From JACDAN01 sp963827705 (GTDB taxonomy: Bacteria; Actinomycetota; Thermoleophilia; Gaiellales; Gaiellaceae), in the NCBI GenBank assembly GCA_963827705.1, contig CAWHBN010000011.1:29467-93466 (forward strand): a stretch of DNA of 64,000 nt, written 5' to 3'. The translations under genes and the position numbers were made by a program. A model generated the notes under the pieces. The model made no database searches, had not been told where the DNA came from, and saw only the letters and a list, made by a program, of their open reading frames with translations. Positions 27,740 through 36,756 of the stretch are shown piece after piece (the first letter of the stretch is position 1; each line of letters starts with the position of its first letter).

Positions 27740-28707
27740 TCTCCGACTCGGAATCGACGTCTCGCCGCTCGAGTTGACGGAGGCGGGCACCGCCCGCTAC
27801 CTCCGCAACCTCCTGAGCCATCTCGACGGCGTCACCGTCGAGCGGTACGCCGTTCCCGGCAGGTCCCGCTCGGCGAAGGTCAGGCGCGACCTCCTCTGGT
27901 ACCTCCGGACTCTGCCCCGGAAGGCGGCCCGCGACGGCGTCGACGTCCTCCACTGTCCGGGCCACCGCGGCCCGCAGCGCTCGCGGGTCCCGCTCGTCGT
28001 CACCCTCCACGACCTCGCCGTCCTCCGCCATCCGGAGACGTTCAACCGCTGGACGCGGTCGTACAGCCGGATCATGCTCCCGCGGATCGTGGAGGCGGCG
28101 ACGCGGGTGATCGCCGTCTCGGCGTTCACGGCCGGCGAGGCGGTGGAGCTGCTGGGCGTGGACGAGGGCAAGGTTCGCGTCGTGCCGCACGGGGTCGAGC
28201 CGCCGTTCCTCCCCGAGGGGCAGGAGGTCCGGGGCGAGTACGCGCTTGCCGTCGGCACGGTCGAGCCGCGCAAGAACCTGCCCCGCGCCGTCGAGGCCGC
28301 TCAGCGCGCGGGGATCGAGCTGCGCGTCGTCGGCCCGGAGGGGTGGGGTCGACGTCGGCGTCCAGTCGCTCGGGTTCGTGAGCGACGAGGTGCTCGCGGC
28401 GCTCTACCGGGGAGCCCAGTGCCTCGTCTACCCGTCGCTCTACGAGGGGTTCGGGCTGCCGGTGCTCGAGGCGATGGCGTGCGGGACTCCGGTCGTGACG
28501 AGCAACTTCGGGGCGACCGCGGAGCTCGGGCGCGATGCCGCCGTCCTCGTCGACCCGTACGACGTGGATGCGATCGCCGAGGGGATCGCGGAGGCGCGAC
28601 GGCGGCGGGACGAGCTGCGCGCGGCGGGGCTCGAGCGCGCAAGCCAGTTCACCTGGGACGAGACCGCGCGCCTGACGCTGGACGTCTATCGAGAAGCCGC
28701 CGCGTGA
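27732..28707 (+). CDS. GT4-family glycosyltransferase, one frameshift
   Basis: ATG 27732 overlaps the previous gene. N-terminal half: RLGIDVSPLELTEAGTARYL, VLHCPGHRGPQRSRVPLVVT, LHDLAVLRHPETF and FTAGEAVELLGVDEGKVRVV. Near 28345 the frame changes and continues SLGFVSDEVLAALYRGAQCL, VYPSLYEGFGLPVLEAMACG, the donor-binding EX7E-type motif. About 325 residues in all. Role: sugar addition in the surface glycan; specificity unknown. Overlaps the next gene start by 4 bp. Confidence 0.85.
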
Positions 28708-29712
28708 TCGACGTCCTGCTCGACGCCGACGTCCTCGGCCGCCAGCGCACCGGCGACGAGACCTACGTCCGGAACCTCCTGCGCGCGCTTCCCGAGCGCC
28801 GCCCCGGACCTCCGCTTCGCCGCCGTCACCCGCAAGCCGACGCTCGTCCCTGACGGCGTCGAGCCGATCGAGCTCGCCGCCGACTCCCAGGAGTGGCGGA
28901 TGGCGTGGCGCCTCCCCCGCCTCGTCCGGCGGCTCCAGCCGCGCCTCGCCCACTACCAGCACTCGCTGCCGCTCCGAGCGGGCGTCCCCTCGGTCTTGAC
29001 CGTCCACGACCTCTCCTTCGAGCGCGAGCCCGACCTGATGCCCCGAAAAGACCGGCTCGTCTTCCGCGCGGTCGTGCCGCGCTCGGCGAAGCGCGCCGAC
29101 CGCGTGATCGCCGTCTCCGAGCGGACGCGGGAGGACCTCGAGGACCTCTACGGGATCCCGGCGAAGGACGTCAAGGTGATCCCGCACGGCATCGATCCGA
29201 TCTTCACGCCGGACGACGCCGCGCACGACGGCGGGTACCTGCTGGTGGTCGGGTCGGTGCAGCGCCGCAAGGATCCACGTGCGGCCGTGGACGCGGGAAA
29301 CGAGCTCGGAATGCCCGTGGTCGTCGTCGGCCCGGAGCGGGAGCCGGCGCTCGCAAACGAGCTGCGCGCGCTCGGCGCCGACGTGCGCGGCTACGTGGAT
29401 CACGAGGAGCTCCCGCGGCTCTACCGCGAGGCGTCCGCGCTCGTCGTCCCCTCCAGGTACGAGGGCTTCGGCCTGCCGGTGCTGGAGGCGATGGCGAGCG
29501 GGACGCCCGTCGTCGCCGCGCCCGACCCCGCGCTCGTCGAGGTGGCGGGCGACGCCGCGGTCTTCGCCGACCAGGGCGACCTCTCCGGCGCGATCCTGCA
29601 CGCGCTCGACCGGCGGGTGGAGCTGCGCGGGGCCGGGCTCGTGCGGGCGTCGCGCTTCAGCTGGGACGAGGCGGCGCGGCGCACGGCCGGCGTCTACCGG
29701 AGCCTGCTGTGA
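28704..29712 (+). CDS. GT4-family glycosyltransferase, one frameshift near start
   Basis: GTG 28704 begins IDVLLDADVLGRQRTGDETY, with a shift near 28800. The main frame has VLTVHDLSFEREPDLMPRKD, VIAVSERTREDLEDLYGIP, VVPSRYEGFGLPVLEAMASG and TPVVAAPDPALVEVAGDAA. The typical GT-B C-terminal Rossmann half is intact, with the EGFGLPVLE motif. Around 335 residues. Neighbours on both sides overlap by 4 bp, so this is a polycistronic glycan-assembly operon. Confidence 0.87.
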
Positions 29713-30459
29713 GCATCGCGGGAGTCGTCGTCGTCCACGAGCCGGTCCCGGAGCTGGAGCGCTGCCTCTCGGCGCTGAAGCCGCAGGTGGACGAGCTCGT
29801 GGTCGTCTCGAACCTCGGCCTGGAGCTGCCGGTGCCGGAGGGCGCGAGGCTGATCCGAAACGACGAAGCCCGCGGGCTTCGCCGCGAACGCAAACCGCGG
29901 GATCGCCGAGACGGGCGGCGAGTTCGTCGTCGTCTGCAACCCGGACACCGAGGCCGATCCCGGCGCCCTCGCGGTGCTCCAGGCGTTCGCGGAGTTCCAC
30001 CCGCGCATGGGAATCGCCGGCCCGGAGCTGCGCAAGCCGGACGGCTCGTGGAACGCGTCGCGCCGCCGCTTCCCGACCGTGTCGGGGACGATCGTCCGCC
30101 GAACGCCGCTCAGGCGCTGGCTCGGCGGCACGCAGAAGGCCCACTACGGTCTGGACGAGCAGCCGACGGAGCCGGTGCAGGCGGACTGGCTCCTCGGCGC
30201 CTTCCTGTTCCTGCGCCGCGAGATGCTGGACGAGCTCGGCGGGTTCGACGAGGGCTACCGCCTCTACGGCGAGGACATCGACCTCGCCTACCGCGCCTCG
30301 AAGGCGGGCTGGGAGCGCTGGTACGTCCCGGCTGCGAAGGCCGTGCACGCCCACGCGGCCGTCACCGACAGGCGCCTCTTCACACGCCGGACGCTGTGGC
30401 ACTGGCGCGGCATCCCCCGCTTCGTGCGCAAGCACCCGGAGCGGCTGAAAGCCCTCTGA
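29709..30459 (+). CDS. GT2-family glycosyltransferase (rhamnosyltransferase-like), one frameshift
   Basis: GTG 29709. The start is SIAGVVVVHEPVPELERCLS; after a shift near 29870 it continues GFAANANRGIAETGGEFVVV and CNPDTEADPGALAVL, the GT-A nucleotide-sugar site. Later comes WLLGAFLFLRREMLDELGGF, then YGEDIDLAYRASKAGW, the conserved ED motif with the catalytic base, as in WbbL-like rhamnosyltransferases. About 250 residues. A dTDP-rhamnose-related RmlC-like gene lies 96 bp downstream, which fits but does not prove rhamnose transfer. Confidence 0.87.
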
Positions 30460-30555
30460 CCTGGAGGCTCGAACGCCCCTGCGGCCTTGGCTCGGAACGA
30501 CTATCGCACCCCTACAGCGCACACTCCCGCCAAACCTTCCTAGACTCGGCCGGCC

Positions 30556-31107
30556 GTGGAGCGCCTGCAGACTCGCCTCGAAGGCCCGATCCTCTTCAAG
30601 CCGACCGTCCACGGCGACCACCGGGGCTTCTTCCTCGAGACATATCGAGCGGATGCATACCGCGAGGCCGGAATCACGGACGACTTCGTCCAGCACAACC
30701 ACTCGCGCTCCAAGCGCGGGATTGTGCGCGGCATGCACTTCCAGCCCGGCCAGGCGAAGCTCGTCCGCTGTGCGCAGGGTTCGATCTTCGACGTCGTCGT
30801 CGACCTCAGGCGAAGCTCGCCGACCTTCGGAGAGTGGGAGTCGTTCCGCCTCGACGACGAGGCGAACCACCAGCTCTACGTCCCGGACGGGTTCGCCCAC
30901 GGCTTCTGCGTGCTGAGCGAGGTGGCCGACCTCGTCTACCTCGTCTCCGCCTACTACGACCCCTCGGCCGAGTCCGGCTTCGCCCACGACGACCCGGAAG
31001 TCGGCATCGAGTGGCCCGACTTCGAGCTGACCGCGTCCGAGCGCGACCGCGCGGCCCCGCCGCTGCGCGAGCTCGCCGACGGGCTGCCGTTCACATATCC
31101 CGCTTGA
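30556..31107 (+). CDS. rmlC: dTDP-4-dehydrorhamnose 3,5-epimerase-like (RmlC) protein
   Basis: A 183-residue cupin starting at GTG 30556. It has FKPTVHGDHRGFFLETYRAD, QHNHSRSKRGIVRGMHFQPG with the catalytic His, FDVVVDLRRSSPTFGEW with the catalytic-dyad Asp, and VPDGFAHGFCVLSE. This is full length for RmlC. No rmlA, rmlB or rmlD is nearby, so the rest of the rhamnose pathway must be elsewhere or the enzyme serves another dTDP-sugar. It ends 17 bp inside the convergent membrane protein gene. Confidence 0.88.
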   Translation: MERLQTRLEGPILFKPTVHGDHRGFFLETYRADAYREAGITDDFVQHNHSRSKRGIVRGMHFQPGQAKLVRCAQGSIFDVVVDLRRSSPTFGEWESFRLDDEANHQLYVPDGFAHGFCVLSEVADLVYLVSAYYDPSAESGFAHDDPEVGIEWPDFELTASERDRAAPPLRELADGLPFTYPA

Positions 31108-32896
31108 ACAGACGAACACCCTTGTAGGTAGCTACGAGCCTGAACCCGGCCTTCCGGAGGTAGATCGGAATCGCGGGGAACGCCGTCGGCTGGACCACGA
31201 CCCACCCGACGTTGAGGTCTCTGGCGTTGCGGCGGCCGGCGACCGGATCCTCTGACAGCGGAATGGCCGCATAGAACACGGAACCTCCTTGAAGAAGCAT
31301 CAGGTCGTCATAGAAGCGGTTCGTCGCCTGGGCCACGAGGAGGTCGGAGTGCGCCCTGCCCACGACGCCGTAGGCGATCGGGTGCTCGTGCTCGGCCGCG
31401 CGCAGCATCGCTTCGTTGTTGGATGGATTCCCGATCCAGCGGGGACCGGTCACCATGGCGAGCGGTACGTCGACGACGATGCTGTCCGACTTGTCCGCGC
31501 GGATCACGTCATAGAGATCCGGCCTCGAGATATCGCCCCGAAACGCCATGGGATCCCCGAGGTCGAGCGCGGCAAGCACTAGGGCCAGAGCGAGGAGACC
31601 TCGCGCAGCGTAACCGCGACGTGCCAGTGCCGCGACGCCGAAGCCCGCGAGGAGAACCGCCGGCAGGAGAGCGAGGATGAGATAGCGCGCGGCAACGCGC
31701 TGATCCGCGAAGACCGGGAGCTGGACAAGCCAGGTGTACGGCGTGACCGCAGAAAGCTCTTGTCCATAGCGCTCGATCGGGGCCGGTACGTAGGTCGACC
31801 CGGCGAGCTTGAGTGTCGGGCCGAGCGAGATAACCGTCGCTGCCGCCCAGAGCGCGGTCAGCCAGAGGACGAGTGGCCTCCGCCAGGCAAGCGCAACACC
31901 CGCTACTGCGAGGATCAAGAGACCCCAGCCGTATGCCGGCATGGATTCGCCCGAGGCTCTGCTCAGTTCGCGGATCGGCTCGACGAGACGAAACGACGGC
32001 GAAGGAGCGACGAGGGACTCGAGCGACTGTCCGTAGAGTGGCCACGAAGGTGCCAGGAAGAGCACATCGGTCGAGTACTGCCCCGAATCGACCTGGTTCT
32101 TCATCGACCAGAGCTGGGGGCTCGCAAAGACGAGAGCCGTGATCGAGGTGAGGACGACCGCCAACGCCAGCCGCTTGATCCCGACGAGGCGCCTGACGGC
32201 TATGGCGAGCGCGTAAGCGGCGCATGCCAAGATCGCCAGGAGCAGGCACGTGGGATCGACGAGCATCCCGGCCCCCAAGACCACACCGAGCGCCAGGGCT
32301 TCGCGAAGGCTCTCCGTCTGGCGATAGCGCACGGCAAAGAGCAGCGCGAGGGGTGGGATCAGCGCGCCGGCAGCGAAGTTGAAATGGACGTCGGCTCGAT
32401 AGACGAGGTGGGCCGAGCACCCGTAGAGGACTCCGGCGGCGAGCGCCGGCAGCGTCGTCAGGCCGATGCGTCGCGCCAGCCGGTACGTCACGTACGACAG
32501 GAGCACGGGCAGGAAGAGCTTCGTGAGATTCAGCGTCGCCGCGGGGCCGAGAAGGGCAGTGAGGGGGCTCAGTAGGAACCCGGCGAGCGGGACGTACGCG
32601 CTGAACGCGACCATCGTCCCACGTGGAGCGAAGAGCTCGGTCGCTGTCCACGGATCCTCGAGCGCGAACATTTGCTCCTTGAACCACCACAGCGCCCAGG
32701 CATAGGTCGGCGAGTCGGACGTGACGGTGAAGTGCGAGAACAGCTTGCCGCCGAGCGGCCAGGTGAAGATGAACGCCGTAAGTAGGAGGCCGATCAGGAT
32801 CACCGTCTCGCGGACAACCGGAGCTCGGTCGAGGGCACGGAGACGCCGCTCGACCTGAGCAACGGCCCCGAGGCGGCCGGCGGTCGAGGTGATCAT
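31091..32896 (-). CDS. Large polytopic membrane protein, glycosyltransferase-like (GT-C type)
   Basis: A 601-residue protein starting at ATG 32896, overlapping the stop of the previous gene by 4 bp. About ten hydrophobic helices fill residues 30-480 (ETVILIGLLLTAFIFTWPLG; LALALVLAALDLGD). A soluble C-terminal part follows (SIVVDVPLAMVTGPRWIGNP). The first external loop contains SDSPTYAWALWWFKE, where GT-C enzymes place a catalytic acidic pair. It probably transfers a sugar from a lipid-linked donor outside the membrane. No closer family named. Confidence 0.7.
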   Translation of the reverse strand: MITSTAGRLGAVAQVERRLRALDRAPVVRETVILIGLLLTAFIFTWPLGGKLFSHFTVTSDSPTYAWALWWFKEQMFALEDPWTATELFAPRGTMVAFSAYVPLAGFLLSPLTALLGPAATLNLTKLFLPVLLSYVTYRLARRIGLTTLPALAAGVLYGCSAHLVYRADVHFNFAAGALIPPLALLFAVRYRQTESLREALALGVVLGAGMLVDPTCLLLAILACAAYALAIAVRRLVGIKRLALAVVLTSITALVFASPQLWSMKNQVDSGQYSTDVLFLAPSWPLYGQSLESLVAPSPSFRLVEPIRELSRASGESMPAYGWGLLILAVAGVALAWRRPLVLWLTALWAAATVISLGPTLKLAGSTYVPAPIERYGQELSAVTPYTWLVQLPVFADQRVAARYLILALLPAVLLAGFGVAALARRGYAARGLLALALVLAALDLGDPMAFRGDISRPDLYDVIRADKSDSIVVDVPLAMVTGPRWIGNPSNNEAMLRAAEHEHPIAYGVVGRAHSDLLVAQATNRFYDDLMLLQGGSVFYAAIPLSEDPVAGRRNARDLNVGWVVVQPTAFPAIPIYLRKAGFRLVATYKGVRLFKRDM

Positions 32897-33936
32897 CGGA
32901 GCGGCGCTGACCACCCCGCGCGCGGCAGCCCATCCCGGATCGGCTTCCCGATCAGCATGAGCGCGAACACGGCGGTCGCGAGCGTAAGCGCAGCGAGCGA
33001 CAACAGCGAGATCACCGCCGCGTCGCTCGTGTGCACGCCTGCCTGTGTCAGGAGGAGGACGATGCTCCCCTCCCGGATCCCGAGCCCGCCGACCGAGAGC
33101 GGGAGAAGCGTCGCAACAAGGACGAGCGGCAGTACGGTGGCCAATACTGCGAGCGGCACCTCCACACCGATGGCACGCGAAAGCAGCCACATCTCTGCGA
33201 CGACGAGCGCCTGGTACGCGACGCTGAGAGCTCCAGCCGCGATGAGTGCTCCTCGATCGCGCGAGTACTCGCGGAAAGCGTCCCGAAGCTCCCGCAGCGG
33301 CGGCTGGGCTCGGGCCGGGATCACTCGGCGCAGTCTCCCGCTCTTGTCCTCCGTGACGAGCAGCGCAACGAGGAACACGACGCCCGCCCCGATCGTCGCC
33401 CACGCCAACGCAAGCAGCATCGACCTCGGGACGTCGCCCGGCGCCGCCGCGACGACGAGCCAACCGACGACGAACACGGCCGCAAACCCGAGCATGCGAT
33501 CCGCGACCACGCTTGCGAGGACGCGCGGGAATGGCACCTTCGCGTCGCGGGAGAGGATCCACGAGCGCGCCATGTCGCCGCCGAACGACGTCGGGAGAAA
33601 AACGTTCGTGAAGACGCCGGCCGAATACGCATACGCGACCTGACCCGTCCCGATGCCCCGCTCACGCCAGAGCAAGACCCGCCAGCGGGCGGCACCGAGC
33701 ACGAGCGCGGCGATCAGCAAGCAGACCGCGAGTCCGAAGAGCTCCCACCGTCCGGCCTCCAGGCGGTCCACCGCTCGATCCCAGTCGACCCGCGCCGCGA
33801 TGAAGGCGAGGACGCCGAGCACGACCGCTGCTCGAAGCCACGGCGATCCCACAGCGCGGCCAACCACGGGAGTAGGGTCAGACGCGGGCGCGCTTGCGGC
33901 GGCGCGTGCGGGAGGTCGTGGACTCGGCGGCGTCAT
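32893..33936 (-). CDS. Lysylphosphatidylglycerol synthase TM-region/flippase-like protein (AglD/YbhN type)
   Basis: A 347-residue protein with seven or eight membrane helices (GVLAFIAARVDWDRAVDRLE early). The family signature NVFLPTSFGGDMARSW sits at about residue 115, and PLSVGGLGIREGSIVLLLTQ near residue 285. Such proteins are linked to polyprenol-sugar flipping or glycan export. The start is uncertain: ATG 33936 overlaps the SDR-GT2 gene by 59 bp and adds a Pro/Ala-rich tail; GTG 33867, 11 bases after that gene's stop, may be the true start. Confidence 0.8.
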   Translation of the reverse strand: MTPPSPRPPARAAASAPASDPTPVVGRAVGSPWLRAAVVLGVLAFIAARVDWDRAVDRLEAGRWELFGLAVCLLIAALVLGAARWRVLLWRERGIGTGQVAYAYSAGVFTNVFLPTSFGGDMARSWILSRDAKVPFPRVLASVVADRMLGFAAVFVVGWLVVAAAPGDVPRSMLLALAWATIGAGVVFLVALLVTEDKSGRLRRVIPARAQPPLRELRDAFREYSRDRGALIAAGALSVAYQALVVAEMWLLSRAIGVEVPLAVLATVLPLVLVATLLPLSVGGLGIREGSIVLLLTQAGVHTSDAAVISLLSLAALTLATAVFALMLIGKPIRDGLPRAGWSAPLR

Positions 33937-35731
33937 CCGGCCGCACCTCCGGATCGCCGGACCGGGGCCGCCACGTCCAAGCCGAGTCGCGCCCGACGCC
34001 GACCCTCCGCAGCCATGCGAATCGGCGAGCGAGCGTCGCCTTGGCGAGCACGCGGAAGAACTTCATCGCCTGCTGGGAGAACACGAAGTTCGAAGCGCCC
34101 GAGACGCGCCGGCCCTGAGCGCCGGTCAGCTCCGCGATCCGCGCGCCCCGAAGCCAGGCCTTGAGCGTCACCTCGGGCGAAATCTCGAACCCGCCCGACT
34201 CGAGGTCGAGCGAACGGACGAACTCGACGGAGAACCCTCGGTACGCATACGTCGGGTCCTTGTGCGGGAGCCCCGTTCCCAGCCGGCAGATCGTCCGGAA
34301 GATCCACTGGTAGACGCGGTAGGGCCAGAGCGGAATGCTCTTCCGGTGCTCCGGGATCGCGTGGCGATTCAGCAGGACGAGGTCGTATCCCTCGTCGACG
34401 ACGAGGCGGTGGAAGTCCGGAATCGCGGCGAGCGGATCGACGTTGTCGCCCATCACGATCACTCCACAGCGACCCCGGGCATGATCGAGGCCGAAGCGGA
34501 TCGCGTTGCCGATCCCACGCGGTAGGCCTTTGTGCAGAGCGACGACCTCCGGGTACCGCATCGACAGCATCAGCGCCTCGCGAAACGTGTAGTCGTCGCT
34601 GCAATCGTCGACGATCAGGATCTCCGCGCGAAAGTTCGCCTCGTCCATCAGGCGCACGAGCTTGTCGACGAGCGTCCCGACGTTCTGATCCTCGTTGAGG
34701 CACGGGACGATGAGGCTGACGTCGTACCCCGCGCTCGGCCCCGCGCCGTCACCGTTGGTCGAGCGGACAGTCGTCCTCGCGGCGATGGCGGTCGCGGCGC
34801 GCTTCGGGTCGAACCGCTCTGCGTACGCGCGAATGGAAGGGCCGAGGTCCTCGTCGGCCCTCAGCCCGAGCAGCGCGCGCGCAGGACGTGGGTCGGGGAC
34901 GAACTCGATCGGCTCTTCGGCCTCCGCCGGATCCGTCTCGATCTGCGGCTGGATCCCAAGCGCGGCGCCGACCTCGTTGACGACTTCGACCAGCCTCTTC
35001 CCGCCTCCGCGACAGATGTCGACGACGAGCCCGTCGGCCTCGATGCCGGCCGCGGCGGTGATCGCATCGGCCACGGACTGGACGGGCTGCACGTCCATCA
35101 GGGTCCGGCCGTCACCCCGCACGGTGAAGCTGGGCTCCGCCTCGGTGACGAACCGGGTCAGGAGCTGGGGGATGAGCCGCGAAGGGCGCTCTCCCGCGCC
35201 GAATGGATGGAACAGCCTGAGAATGACGAGGCCTGAGAGCCGACCGGCCGCGGCATGGGCGAGCGCGAGCCTCTCCGCGGCGAGCTTCGAGACGGCGTAG
35301 GGATGGAGCGGAGTCAGCGGCGTCGTCGGCGTAACCGGCCCCCGGAGGCTGTGGTAGACGGCGCCGCTCGAAACCAGCACCAGCTTCCCGCGGAAGTGTT
35401 CGAGGAACCGGCCGAGCAGCACGCTGTTCGCGGTCAGCTCGCCCGCCGGGTCCGTCCACGCCGCGCTGTGATCGGACCGTCCGATGCACCAGATCGCCGT
35501 GTCGTGGCTGACGAGCGTCGCCAGCTCGTCCGTGAGCACGTCGAGGCGGCGGTAGTCCACCCCGGGGACGCGGGCGTCCTCGCTGAGGGGCCGCCGGTGC
35601 GTCGCCGTCACCGACGCGCCCACCTCGGATGCCCCACGGGTCACGTGCCGCCCGATGAACCCGTTCCCCCCGAGGACGAGGACGCGCAGGCCCGCCAACT
35701 GCTCCCTTCGGGCGACCGGCTCGATGGTCAC
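33878..35731 (-). CDS. SDR epimerase/dehydratase fused to GT2 glycosyltransferase
   Basis: A single intact frame of 617 residues from GTG 35731. Residues about 10-310 are an NAD-dependent sugar epimerase: VLVLGGNGFIGRHVTRG, SSGAVYHSL and a YAVSKLAAERLAL YxxxK motif. Residues about 350-585 are a dolichol-phosphate-mannose-synthase-like GT2: SLIVPCLNEDQNVGTLVDKL, ILIVDDCSDDYT, VIVMGDNVDPLAAIPD and DPTYAYRGFSVEFVR. The tail is Arg-rich. The epimerase could make the nucleotide sugar the GT uses, possibly channelled. Starts 4 bp inside the preceding SDR gene. Confidence 0.9.
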   Translation of the reverse strand: MTIEPVARREQLAGLRVLVLGGNGFIGRHVTRGASEVGASVTATHRRPLSEDARVPGVDYRRLDVLTDELATLVSHDTAIWCIGRSDHSAAWTDPAGELTANSVLLGRFLEHFRGKLVLVSSGAVYHSLRGPVTPTTPLTPLHPYAVSKLAAERLALAHAAAGRLSGLVILRLFHPFGAGERPSRLIPQLLTRFVTEAEPSFTVRGDGRTLMDVQPVQSVADAITAAAGIEADGLVVDICRGGGKRLVEVVNEVGAALGIQPQIETDPAEAEEPIEFVPDPRPARALLGLRADEDLGPSIRAYAERFDPKRAATAIAARTTVRSTNGDGAGPSAGYDVSLIVPCLNEDQNVGTLVDKLVRLMDEANFRAEILIVDDCSDDYTFREALMLSMRYPEVVALHKGLPRGIGNAIRFGLDHARGRCGVIVMGDNVDPLAAIPDFHRLVVDEGYDLVLLNRHAIPEHRKSIPLWPYRVYQWIFRTICRLGTGLPHKDPTYAYRGFSVEFVRSLDLESGGFEISPEVTLKAWLRGARIAELTGAQGRRVSGASNFVFSQQAMKFFRVLAKATLARRFAWLRRVGVGRDSAWTWRPRSGDPEVRPDDAAESTTSRTRRRKRARV

Positions 35732-36672
35732 GCGACGACGGCGGTCTCGATCGGCACGTTCTCTCGCTGCCACTCGATCGTCCGGCGGATGCCTTCCTCG
35801 AGGTCGATCCTCGGCTCGAAGCCGAAGTGGTCGCGGATCTTGTCGAACGAAGCGAGCTTGACACGAGTCGTGAACGGGCCGGGCTCGACGACCTCGACGA
35901 GGTCCTCTGAGGCGTCCGCGAGGCGACAGACGAGCTTCGCGCACTCGACGGTGTCGATGAGGCCCGCGTTGCCGAGGTTGTATGCCTGGTAGCCGCGGCT
36001 GGCATCGAACCCCTCTTTCGCCAGCCGGCAACCTTCAACGATGTCGTCGATGAAGCACCAGGAGCGCGCCGTGCCGCGATGCGCGGTGATCTGTTCGCCG
36101 CGAAGCGCTCGGTGGATGAAGTTCGTCATCGCGCTCCGGAAGGGATTCGGGTACTCGGGCGGTCCGTAACACATGAAGAACCGGAAGGACAGCGCCTCGA
36201 GGTCATAGTGGTCGACGAAATGAGCGATGTACTGCTCGGCTTGGAGCTTCGAGATGCCATAGCAGTTGTGCGGCAGCACCGGTTCGCGATCGACGAGCTC
36301 CTCGGTCAGCAGGGTCTCGGCGCCCCGCTCGCCGTAGACCTCGCTCGAGCTCGCGAAGTACAGACGGGCGCCGTGCTCACGGCAGAGCTGGATCAGGTTG
36401 AGCGTCCCACTCACGTTGATGTCAACGCACCGTCGCGGGAAGAGCTCGCCGTTCTCGCGGCCGACTTCGCCTGCGAAGTGAAACACGTCCTCGATCGGCC
36501 ACTCCCGGAACACTCGGTCGAGCTCGTGGTATTCGCAAACGTCGGCTCGCATGTAGCCCGGCTGCTTCAGGATTCGATGATCAGTGACCTTCACGTCGTA
36601 GCCGTGCCCTCGCAGCGCGGCCGCCAACCGCGAACCGATGACGCCGAGACCACCCGTGATGAGGATCGCCAT
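35728..36672 (-). CDS. NAD-dependent sugar epimerase/dehydratase (SDR, GalE-like)
   Basis: A 314-residue extended SDR. It begins ILITGGLGVIGSRLAAALRG (NAD site GxxGxxG), then FASSSEVYGERGAETLLTEE and CYGISKLQAEQY with the catalytic Tyr/Lys, and MCYGPPEYPNPFR. The C-terminus has RSWCFIDDIVEG and NLGNAGLIDTVECAKLV, typical for UDP-sugar 4-epimerases and GDP-sugar dehydratases. Exact substrate unclear. The gene overlaps the SDR-GT2 fusion by 4 bp. Confidence 0.9.
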   Translation of the reverse strand: MAILITGGLGVIGSRLAAALRGHGYDVKVTDHRILKQPGYMRADVCEYHELDRVFREWPIEDVFHFAGEVGRENGELFPRRCVDINVSGTLNLIQLCREHGARLYFASSSEVYGERGAETLLTEELVDREPVLPHNCYGISKLQAEQYIAHFVDHYDLEALSFRFFMCYGPPEYPNPFRSAMTNFIHRALRGEQITAHRGTARSWCFIDDIVEGCRLAKEGFDASRGYQAYNLGNAGLIDTVECAKLVCRLADASEDLVEVVEPGPFTTRVKLASFDKIRDHFGFEPRIDLEEGIRRTIEWQRENVPIETAVVA

Positions 36673-36756
36673 GGCGGCGAAGCGTACTAACGTGCCTCTC
36701 GTCTCGCCGCCTCTGACGCTGGAATTACTTCCGCGTGGTGGCCCCCGACCTACCTG

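Noticed and set aside
28126..31119. A very long open frame (997 codons) on the minus strand
   Set aside because: It lies opposite four glycosyltransferase genes and rmlC whose motifs are clear; the translation is Arg/Ala/Gly-rich without recognisable motifs, as expected for a shadow frame at high GC.
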